Source: SKKL01 sp046543225
GTDB lineage: Bacteria; Actinomycetota; Acidimicrobiia; Acidimicrobiales; SKKL01
Length of the DNA stretch: 8,324 nt
Reading direction: 5' to 3'
Assembly (NCBI GenBank): GCA_046543225.1
Contig: JBKGZW010000126.1
Location: forward strand, 1-8,324
The translations under genes were made by a program, and so were the position numbers. Position 1 is the stretch's first letter, and every line of letters begins with the position of its first letter. A model generated the notes under the pieces. The model made no database searches, was not told the DNA's origin, and worked only from the letters and a program-made list of their open reading frames with translations. Below, one piece after another: positions 1-5,471 of the stretch.

Positions 1-2
1 CT

Positions 3-1016
3 CGGCGGATCTGGGCTGATGACGGGTCGAAGTCGTGTTCGGGGTGGTTGGGCCGCCAAGCGGTGCGCCCGGTGGGTGAATGCCGGTCGGTGGTGCGCCG
101 CGCCCGTCGGCTGCGTCACATGGCGGTGACCGACGCCGCCCATGGCGCCGGGGAGATCGCGGTTCCCCATGTGCAACGCTTGATCGGCGCCGCCAAGGTC
201 AACCGCGACGCGTTCGCTGGTGACGAGGAGCTGTTGGTCGGCCACGCCCGCACCCTGCGCTTCGACGACTTCTGTCGCGCCATCGACTACTGGTGCCAGC
301 TCCACGACCCCGACGGCGCCGAAGACCACGCGAGGGACCGCTATGAGTCACGGCGCCTGCATCTGTCCGAGACCCTCGATGGCACCGGCGCCCTCGACGC
401 CTGGTTCGACCCGGTGGGTCTGGCTGAGTTCCGCACCGCGCTGGAACGCATCGAGACCCAGCTGTGGAAGGCCGATTGGGCCGACGCCCGCGACCGGTTG
501 GGCGAGGAAGCCACCGAGGCGGATCTGGCCCGTAGCCGGGCCCAGCGCCGCTATGACGCCCTCATCGAGATGGCCCGGCGCGCATCGAGTGTCCCCGCCG
601 GCGCGAAACAACCCCGGCCCCTGGTCACGGTGCTGGTCGACCACCCCACCCTGGCGGGTCGGGTCTGTGAGCTCTCCACCGGACCCGTGGTCACCCCCGG
701 CGAGGTCCTGCCCCTGCTCAACGGCGCCGATGTGGAACGGGTCGTGTTCGACGGGCCGTCACGGGTCCTCGATGTCGGTGAACGCCAACGCTTGTTCACC
801 GGCGCCACCCGCCGCGCCATCGAAGTACGCGACCGGCGCTGTGACCACGACACCTGCACCACCCCGGCCCACTACTGCGACGCCGACCACATCGAACCCT
901 ACGAACCCGACGGGCTCACCATCCAGACCAACGGACGCCTCCGCTGCCCCGCCCACCACACCGGCCGCCGACGACGACAACCACCCAACCCCGACGACCA
1001 AGACGACGACTGGTGA
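3..1016 (+). CDS. DUF222 / HNH endonuclease domain protein (13E12 family), 5' end cut by window
   Basis: Partial gene: the frame is open from the first complete codon at position 3, so the true start lies upstream. About 337 residues are visible; a TTG at 48 falls inside conserved sequence and is not a convincing start. The body is the alpha-helical, Arg/Ala-rich DUF222 region typical of actinobacterial 13E12 repeat proteins. The C-terminus (about 828-960) is a zinc-containing HNH nuclease module: CDHDTC, then CDADHIEP with the catalytic-type His, then TNGRLRCPAHH with the Asn and a Cys-x2-His pair. It ends in a basic then acidic low-complexity tail (GRRRRQPPNPDDQDDDW). The family is multicopy in actinobacteria; its members are predicted DNA nucleases with no settled biological role, and I infer nothing more specific. 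It stops at TGA 1014-1016 and converges on pckG across a 235-bp gap. Family assignment is strong; function is unknown. Confidence 0.85.
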   Translation, partial: RRIWADDGSKSCSGWLGRQAVRPVGECRSVVRRARRLRHMAVTDAAHGAGEIAVPHVQRLIGAAKVNRDAFAGDEELLVGHARTLRFDDFCRAIDYWCQLHDPDGAEDHARDRYESRRLHLSETLDGTGALDAWFDPVGLAEFRTALERIETQLWKADWADARDRLGEEATEADLARSRAQRRYDALIEMARRASSVPAGAKQPRPLVTVLVDHPTLAGRVCELSTGPVVTPGEVLPLLNGADVERVVFDGPSRVLDVGERQRLFTGATRRAIEVRDRRCDHDTCTTPAHYCDADHIEPYEPDGLTIQTNGRLRCPAHHTGRRRRQPPNPDDQDDDW

Positions 1017-1168
1017 TGTGCACCGACCCAGGCGCGCGACCAGCAAGGTGGTTGTGCAGGGGCTGTGGCGCGTCAGGCAACGTTCGCACGGTTGGCTCGA
1101 GGGTGAGACTCCGGTCGACGCGGTCGTACCATTGGCCGAAGCTGCACTCTCTCGCTTCTGATCGGGGC

Positions 1169-1207
1169 GGGGCGGTCAGCCGCCCCTCAAGTGGTGGACG
1201 TGCCACC
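1169..1207. terminator. tandem hairpins in the convergent gap, candidate bidirectional terminator
   Basis: The 235-bp gap between the DUF222-HNH gene and pckG contains a perfect 7-bp stem, GGGGCGG-TCAG-CCGCCCC (1169-1186). A 5-bp stem, GGTGG-ACGTG-CCACC (1193-1207), follows within 7 bases. Neither has a clear T tract on either strand, so these would be the U-poor terminators common in high-GC actinobacteria. The place is right for both genes: 153 bases after the HNH stop and 45 bases after the pckG stop. I see no gene or RNA in the rest of the gap. Inference only. Confidence 0.45.
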
Positions 1208-1251
1208 TTCAACGTTGCCCGTCACGGCACTGGGTCGGTCCGCGCCCCTGC

Positions 1252-3048
1252 TCAGTTGCCGGCGAGGCGGTTCTCGAGCTCGTCGAGCTGGGCCCGCAGC
1301 TCCTCGGGCAGACGCTCGCCGATGAAGTCGAAGTGCGCGGCGATGAGGGGGATCTCGCCCTTCCACGAGTCGTGGTCGACCTCGAGGAGGGCCGCCATCT
1401 CCTCGTCGGTGACATCGATGCCGGAACGGTCGATCGACTCGACGGTGGGCACCAGGCCGATGGCGGTGTCGACCGAGTTCCCCACGCCGTCGAGCTCGGC
1501 GATGATCCACTTGAGCACCCGAATGTTGTCACCGAAGCCCGGCCAGATGAACCGACCGTCCTGGTCCTTGCGGAACCAGTTGACCCAGAACAGCTTCGGC
1601 AGCTTCTCCGGGTCTCCCTTGCGTCCGATGTGGAGCCAGTGGTTCATGTAGTCGCCGGCGTTGTAGCCCATGAACGGCAGCATCGCGAACGGATCGAACC
1701 GGACCTCGCCGATGGTGCCGGCGGCGGCGGCGGTCTTCTCCGACGACATGATCGAACCGAGGAACACGCCGTGCTCCCAGTCGCGGGCCTGGGTCACCAG
1801 CGGCACGTTCGTGGCGCGCCGGCCGCCGAAGAGGATGGCCTCGATCGGCACACCCGCGGGGTCCTCCCACTTGGGGTCGATCGACGGGCACTGCGCAGCG
1901 GGGGCGGTGAACCGGGCGTTGGGGTGCGAGGCCGGGGTGTCGGAGTCGGGCGTCCAGTCGTTGCCGCGCCAGTCGATGAGGTGCGCCGGTGGCTCGTCGG
2001 TGAGGTCCTCCCACCACACGTCGCCGTCGTCGGTGAGGGCGGTGTTGGTGAAGATGCAGTTGGCGTCGAGAGAGCGCAGGGCGTTGGGGTTGGTGGCCTC
2101 GCTGGTGCCGGGGGCCACGCCGAAGAAGCCGGCCTCGGGGTTGATGGCCCGGAGCTGGCCCTCGTCGTCGAACTTCATCCAGGCGATGTCGTCGCCGATG
2201 GTCTCGACCTTCCAACCGGGGAGGTTGGGGATCATCATCGCCATGTTGGTCTTGCCGCACGCCGACGGGAACGCGGCAGCCAGGTAGTGCTTGTGCCCAC
2301 CGGGAGGGGTGACGCCGACGATGAGCATGTGCTCGGCCATCCAGCCCTCGTCGCGGGCCATGGTCGAGGCGATGCGCAGGGCGAAGCACTTCTTGCCCAG
2401 CAGCGCGTTGCCGCCGTATCCCGAGCCGTAGGACCAGATCTCGCGGGTCTCGGGGAAGTGCACGATGTACTTGTTGTCGGCGTCGCAGGGCCACGGGACG
2501 TCGGCCTGGCCGGGCTCGAGCGGCGCGCCGACCGAGTGCACGCAGGGCACGAAGTCGGCGTCGCCGAGGGTGTCGAGCACGGCCTGGCCCATGCGGGTCA
2601 TGATCCGCATGTTCGCGGCGACGTAGGCGGAGTCGGTGAGCTCGACGCCGATGTGGGCGATGGGCGAGCCGAGCGGGCCCATGCTGAAGGGCACCACGTA
2701 CATGGTGCGTCCCGCCATCGCTCCGCGGTACAGCTCGGTGAGCTCGGCCTTCATCTCCGCGGGCGCCCGCCAGTTGTTGGTGGGGCCGGCGTCGATCGCG
2801 TGCTCGGAGCAGATGAAGGTGCGATCCTCGACCCTGGCCACGTCGGCGGGGTCGGACTGGGCGAGGTAGCTGTTGGGGCGCTTGGCCTCGTTCAGGGTGC
2901 GGAAGGTGCCGCTCTCGACGAGGAGCTGGCACAGCCGGTCGTACTCCTCGGCGGATCCGTCGCACCACTCGACCGAGTCGGGACCGAGGATCTCGGCCCA
3001 CTCGTTCACCCAGGTTAACAGCTTCGAGTTCTTCGTCGGGGTGCTCAC
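1252..3048 (-). CDS. pckG: phosphoenolpyruvate carboxykinase, GTP-dependent
   Basis: Cytosolic GTP-type PEPCK: interconverts oxaloacetate + GTP with PEP + GDP + CO2, linking the TCA cycle to gluconeogenesis. The 598-aa length is normal for the family. Visible landmarks are the substrate region SYGSGYGGNALLGKKCFALR (about 206-225), the P-loop with the GTP-class reactive cysteine FPSACGKTN (260-268, Cys264), kinase-2 metal motif TIGDDIAWM (283-291), FGGRR (407-411), and the guanine-binding aromatics NWF/GRF/PGF. The last are Phe492, Phe500 and Phe505, with the same 8- and 5-residue spacing as in animal PEPCK. These exclude the ATP-type enzyme. The start is GTG at 3046-3048, giving MSTPTKNSKLLTWV; a GAGAGG lies 11 bases upstream, a slightly long spacing. 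The upstream minus-strand neighbour is the cold-shock-like gene (53-bp gap), with a dyad and candidate promoter in between. No active-site residue appears lost. Confidence 0.98.
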   Translation of the reverse strand: MSTPTKNSKLLTWVNEWAEILGPDSVEWCDGSAEEYDRLCQLLVESGTFRTLNEAKRPNSYLAQSDPADVARVEDRTFICSEHAIDAGPTNNWRAPAEMKAELTELYRGAMAGRTMYVVPFSMGPLGSPIAHIGVELTDSAYVAANMRIMTRMGQAVLDTLGDADFVPCVHSVGAPLEPGQADVPWPCDADNKYIVHFPETREIWSYGSGYGGNALLGKKCFALRIASTMARDEGWMAEHMLIVGVTPPGGHKHYLAAAFPSACGKTNMAMMIPNLPGWKVETIGDDIAWMKFDDEGQLRAINPEAGFFGVAPGTSEATNPNALRSLDANCIFTNTALTDDGDVWWEDLTDEPPAHLIDWRGNDWTPDSDTPASHPNARFTAPAAQCPSIDPKWEDPAGVPIEAILFGGRRATNVPLVTQARDWEHGVFLGSIMSSEKTAAAAGTIGEVRFDPFAMLPFMGYNAGDYMNHWLHIGRKGDPEKLPKLFWVNWFRKDQDGRFIWPGFGDNIRVLKWIIAELDGVGNSVDTAIGLVPTVESIDRSGIDVTDEEMAALLEVDHDSWKGEIPLIAAHFDFIGERLPEELRAQLDELENRLAGN

Positions 3049-3077
3049 GTCGTGCCTAGCCTCTCGCCGGGGGGTTG

Positions 3078-3105
3078 AGTATCGGTCGTGACGTCGAGGC
3101 GTCAG
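3078..3105 (-). promoter_or_regulatory. candidate pckG promoter (-35 CTGACG, -10 GATACT)
   Basis: Reading the minus strand, CTGACG (3100-3105) and GATACT (3078-3083) are 16 bases apart, each matching 4 of 6 consensus bases. A start near 3071 would leave a leader of about 23 bases holding the GAGAGG ribosome site. The -35 overlaps the stop codon of the cold-shock-like gene. Weak matches of this kind arise by chance, so this is only a candidate. Confidence 0.35.
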
Positions 3106-3113
3106 GCCTCGAC
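3093..3113. promoter_or_regulatory. perfect inverted repeat before pckG: possible operator or terminator hairpin
   Basis: GTCGAGGC (3093-3100) and GCCTCGAC (3106-3113) are exact reverse complements separated by GTCAG. The loop contains the stop codon of the cold-shock-like gene (TGA at 3104-3102 on the minus strand) and overlaps the candidate pckG -35. It could be a dimeric repressor site for pckG. It could also be a hairpin in RNA that ends or attenuates the upstream transcript. No T tract follows it on the minus strand, which slightly favours the operator reading. The repeat is seen; its role is inference. Confidence 0.4.
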
Positions 3114-3338
3114 CTGGGGGAACCCTGGGGTGCCCATGTCGGCCTCGGAGCCGAGCCGCACGGTGGTGGCGTGATCCGAGCCGTCGAGCTCGAAGACCAC
3201 GCGCTGGCCGGGACGCAGCATCCTGAGGATGGACCCGTCGAGGGCGCCGGGGGCGAGATCGAACTCGCCGAAGTCGGTGTCGCGGGTCACCACGCCGTCT
3301 CCCGTGGCCGGGTCATAGGACTTGATGACACCCTGCAC
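3102..3338 (-). CDS. small cold-shock-domain-like protein with degenerate RNP motifs
   Basis: A 78-aa protein starting QGVIKSYDPATGDGVV and aligning end to end with the cold-shock fold. GVIKSYDPATGDGVVTRD corresponds to CspA GIVKWFNADKGFGFITPD, and LRPGQRVVFEL to LDEGQKVSFTI. It differs where CspA binds nucleic acid: the RNP1 motif KGFGFI is TGDGVV, and RNP2 VFVHF reads EFDLA. The aromatic stacking residues are therefore missing. Start: an upstream ATG at 3374 would add 12 residues, but GTG 3336-3338 places the protein at the family's usual first residue. It also has a textbook AGGAGAG (3345-3351) 6 bases before it, so I chose the GTG. It lies 53 bp upstream of pckG on the same strand and may be co-transcribed. 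Fold assignment is fairly good; RNA chaperone activity is doubtful. Confidence 0.7.
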   Translation of the reverse strand: MQGVIKSYDPATGDGVVTRDTDFGEFDLAPGALDGSILRMLRPGQRVVFELDGSDHATTVRLGSEADMGTPGFPQVEA

Positions 3339-3344
3339 CGATCG

Positions 3345-3351
3345 CTCTCCT
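3345..3351 (-). promoter_or_regulatory. ribosome binding site AGGAGAG deciding the cold-shock-like start
   Basis: On the minus strand AGGAGAG is followed by CGATCG and then GTG. It is the best Shine-Dalgarno match I noticed in the window, and it rules in favour of the GTG at 3338 over the upstream ATG at 3374. Confidence 0.75.
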
Positions 3352-3377
3352 GTGCCTCGTCGAGTGTGAGGCACTTC

Positions 3378-3408
3378 ACGCTAGCTTCCGGGTTCTTCGT
3401 TTGACCAA
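3378..3408 (-). promoter_or_regulatory. candidate promoter of the cold-shock-like gene (TTGGTC ... TAGCGT)
   Basis: The minus strand has TTGGTC (3403-3408) and TAGCGT (3378-3383, fitting the actinobacterial TANNNT -10), 19 bases apart, which is rather long. A start near 3371 would give a leader of about 33 bases and would exclude the alternative ATG at 3374 from the transcript, in agreement with the ribosome site. Confidence 0.35.
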
Positions 3409-3442
3409 CCGGGGGCCGGGCGCGCGAGGGCGGCACGAAGAG

Positions 3443-3458
3443 CCCCGCCGTGGCGGAG
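3443..3458 (-). terminator. candidate rpmB terminator hairpin
   Basis: On the minus strand, 7 bases after the rpmB stop, CTCCGC-CACG-GCGGGG folds into a 6-bp stem (one T-G wobble) with a tetraloop. The mildly T-rich CTCTTCGT follows. Position is good and the stem is short. It would separate rpmB from the cold-shock-like gene 127 bp further on. Confidence 0.45.
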
Positions 3459-3465
3459 GATCCCG

Positions 3466-3660
3466 CTAGCGGACGGCCTTTTGGACCTTGCCGGCCTTGA
3501 GACAGCCGGTGCACACGTCGACGCGCTTGGTCGACCCGCCGACCACGGCACGGACCCGCTGGATGTTGGGGTTCCACCGACGCTTGGTGCGACGGTGCGA
3601 GTGGCTGACTTGCATGCCGAACGACGGCTTCTTGCCGCACACCGAACACACGGCTGCCAT
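3466..3660 (-). CDS. rpmB: 50S ribosomal protein L28 (bL28), zinc-binding form
   Basis: A 64-aa basic ribosomal protein, MAAVCSVCGKKPSFG at the start and VDVCTGCLKAGKVQKAVR at the end. Two Cys-x2-Cys pairs (Cys5/Cys8 and Cys50/Cys53) mark the zinc-ribbon (C+) type of bL28, not the zinc-free paralogue many actinobacteria use under zinc limitation. The frame stays open 31 codons upstream, but the family start is the ATG at 3658-3660, preceded by GAGG with a 6-base spacing (3667-3670). It is divergent from the DAK2-kinase/recG operon across a 127-bp promoter region, a pairing conserved in many Gram-positive genomes. Nothing looks damaged. Confidence 0.97.
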   Translation of the reverse strand: MAAVCSVCGKKPSFGMQVSHSHRRTKRRWNPNIQRVRAVVGGSTKRVDVCTGCLKAGKVQKAVR

Positions 3661-3722
3661 GGGGCACCTCGGGAGGATCAGTCGAAGGGGAATCGCGCCA
3701 GGGCGATCCGGGACGAGGAGCG

Positions 3723-3728
3723 ATCCTA
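3723..3728 (-). promoter_or_regulatory. candidate rpmB -10 box TAGGAT
   Basis: TAGGAT on the minus strand fits the TANNNT -10 pattern and has TTGTCC 19 bases upstream as a possible but over-spaced -35. The predicted leader is about 55 bases. It sits in the divergent region with the fakA-like promoter. Confidence 0.4.
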
Positions 3729-3773
3729 CCAGCGTCGGACCGCCGATGGACAAGCCGGGGCCCCCTCAGTCGG

Positions 3774-3779
3774 TATCCT
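3774..3779 (+). promoter_or_regulatory. candidate -10 box TATCCT of the fakA-like operon, leaderless start
   Basis: TATCCT lies 8 bases before the ATG at 3788, so transcription would begin at or within a base or two of the start codon. There is no Shine-Dalgarno sequence in that stretch (CGGCACCC), which fits a leaderless mRNA of the kind common in actinobacteria. I see no good -35. Confidence 0.5.
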
Positions 3780-3787
3780 CGGCACCC

Positions 3788-5470
3788 ATGACCGTTCTGG
3801 ACCGTCTCGACCCCTCGGCCATCTGCCGGGTCATGGGCGAGTTCCGCGACGCGTTGCGGGCCCACCAGCACCACATCAACCGCCTCAACGTCTATCCCGT
3901 GCCCGATGGCGACACCGGTACCAACATGGCGCTCACCCTCGAGTCGGTCGTCGCCGAGCTCGACGACCTGGGCGTAAACGGCGACGGTCCCGACCTGGTG
4001 GCGGTGTGCGGTGCCATCGGACACGGCTCGCTCATGGGCGCACGCGGCAACTCGGGGGTCATCCTCTCCCAGGTCATGCGGGGGTTCACCTCCGTGGTCC
4101 GCGACGCCGGCACCTTCGACGCCCCCACCTTCGCGGCGGCGTTGACCGCCGCCTCCGACGCCGCCTACGAGGCGGTGATGCGCCCGGTCGAGGGCACGAT
4201 CCTCACCGTGGTCCGCGAAGCCGCCGGGGCGGCCGAGACCGCCGTCGCCAGCGGCCGGGACCTGGTTGCCAGCCTCGATGCCGCCCGCACCAGAGCCCTC
4301 GACGCGCTCGAGCGCACCCCCGAGCTGCTGCCGGTCCTCGCCGAGGCCGGCGTCGTCGACGCCGGAGGCGCGGGCTTCGTGCTGTTCCTCGACTCGATGC
4401 TGCACGTCGTCGACGGGCGGGAGATGCCGACACCGACCGAGGGCGAGGGCGTGGTGTCGGCCCACCCCCATCTGGTCGACGCCGACGCCGCCGGCCACCA
4501 GCACCACGACACCGAGGTGGGTGACCTGCGCTATGAGGTCATGTACTTCCTCGAAGCTCCCGACGAGACGATCGGGGCGTTCAAGGACGTGTGGGCGGGC
4601 ATCGGTGACTCGATCGTGGTGGTGGGCGGCGACGGGCTGTGGAACTGCCACATCCACACCGACGACATCGGTGCCGCCATCGAAGCGGCGATCGACATCG
4701 GGCGACCCCGCACCATCAGGGTCACCGACCTGGCCGAGCAGGTCGAAGAGGAGCGCTGGGTCCGCGAAGGTGCGGCCGAACCCGGAAGCGGGCCCGAGGC
4801 CCCGACCGAACCCGTTCCGTGTGCGGTGGTGGCGGTGGCCACCGGCCCGGGCCTGCAGCGCATCCTCCACTCGCTCGGGGTGCACCAGATCGTCGCCGGG
4901 GGCCAATCCATGAACCCCTCCACCGCCCAGCTCCTCGACGCCGTCGATGCCGCGCCCGCAGACGAGGTGGTCATCCTGCCCAACAACAAGAACATCGTGG
5001 CGGTCGCCAACCAGGTCGACGCCGAGACCACCAAGACGGTCCGGGTGGTTCCCACCCACTCCGTCGTCGAAGGGATGGCCGCGCTGCTGGCCTATGACCC
5101 CAAGGCCCCCGCCGCCGACAACGCCGCGTCCATGGCCGGCGCCGCCGACGAGGTGCTCACCGGCGAGGTCACCACCGCCGTGCGCGACTCCGCCTGCGAG
5201 GCCGGACCCATCGCCACCGGCGACTACATCGGTATCGGACCGACGGGCATCGTCTCGGTGTCGGCCACCCTCGCCGAGGCCGTGACCGGTCTGCTCGACC
5301 GAATCGTCACCGACGACCACGAGCTGGTCACCATCCTGGAGGGCGAGGGGTCCAGTCCCGCCACCACCCGCCGCGTCACCGAGTGGCTCGACGAGCACCG
5401 CCCCGACGTCGAGACCGAGGTGCACCACGGCGGGCAGCCCCTCTACCCCTACACCGTCGGCGTGGAGTGA
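3788..5470 (+). CDS. DAK2 / DhaL-domain kinase, FakA (YloV)-like fatty acid kinase subunit
   Basis: 560-aa protein with the three-part layout of FakA/YloV. The N-terminal DhaL nucleotide domain (about 5-205) has NRLNVYPVPDGDTGTNM, whose Asp40/Asp42 are the usual Mg-ATP ligands, plus GARGNSGVILSQ (84-95), RPVEGTILTV (132-141) and DAGGAGF (191-197). The middle domain (about 245-320) holds NCHIHTDD, with the His288/His290 pair. The C-terminal domain (about 345-560) has GGQSMNPST, LPNNKNI and VPTHSVVEGMAALLAYDP. In Firmicutes, FakA phosphorylates fatty acids delivered by DegV-type FakB proteins; no FakB gene is visible here, so the substrate is inferred. The reading frame is open 100 codons further upstream, across the rpmB region, but the family start and the promoter both point to ATG 3788. 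First gene of an operon: recG starts one base after its stop. Dihydroxyacetone kinase is less likely given the FakA-type C-terminal domain. Confidence 0.92.
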   Translation: MTVLDRLDPSAICRVMGEFRDALRAHQHHINRLNVYPVPDGDTGTNMALTLESVVAELDDLGVNGDGPDLVAVCGAIGHGSLMGARGNSGVILSQVMRGFTSVVRDAGTFDAPTFAAALTAASDAAYEAVMRPVEGTILTVVREAAGAAETAVASGRDLVASLDAARTRALDALERTPELLPVLAEAGVVDAGGAGFVLFLDSMLHVVDGREMPTPTEGEGVVSAHPHLVDADAAGHQHHDTEVGDLRYEVMYFLEAPDETIGAFKDVWAGIGDSIVVVGGDGLWNCHIHTDDIGAAIEAAIDIGRPRTIRVTDLAEQVEEERWVREGAAEPGSGPEAPTEPVPCAVVAVATGPGLQRILHSLGVHQIVAGGQSMNPSTAQLLDAVDAAPADEVVILPNNKNIVAVANQVDAETTKTVRVVPTHSVVEGMAALLAYDPKAPAADNAASMAGAADEVLTGEVTTAVRDSACEAGPIATGDYIGIGPTGIVSVSATLAEAVTGLLDRIVTDDHELVTILEGEGSSPATTRRVTEWLDEHRPDVETEVHHGGQPLYPYTVGVE

Positions 5471-5471
5471 C

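Noticed and set aside
1017..1168. Possible small gene or RNA in the gap after the DUF222-HNH gene
   Set aside because: I found no start with a ribosome site, no tRNA-like T-loop and no conserved-looking peptide; it seems to be plain intergenic DNA.
1333..3018. 561-codon open frame antisense to pckG
   Set aside because: It is a product of high GC and strong third-position bias on the opposite strand; its translation is Val/Gly/Asp/His-rich repetitive sequence with no family resemblance, while pckG is unmistakable.
3339..3374. ATG at 3374 as start of the cold-shock-like gene
   Set aside because: The added 12 residues (MPHTRRGTGERS) do not belong to the domain, and the strong AGGAGAG site would then lie inside the coding region.
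3463..3472. 10-bp palindrome CCGCTAGCGG at the rpmB stop codon
   Set aside because: It has no loop, so it would not form a useful RNA hairpin, and short palindromes are expected by chance in GC-rich DNA; the adjacent 3443-3458 stem is the better terminator.
3661..3753. 31-codon N-terminal extension of L28
   Set aside because: L28 proteins begin at MAAVCSVCGK; the extension includes the candidate promoter and has no ribosome site.
3488..3787. 100-codon upstream extension of the fakA-like frame
   Set aside because: It runs through rpmB in antisense and through the divergent promoter; the family start and -10 box both support ATG 3788.
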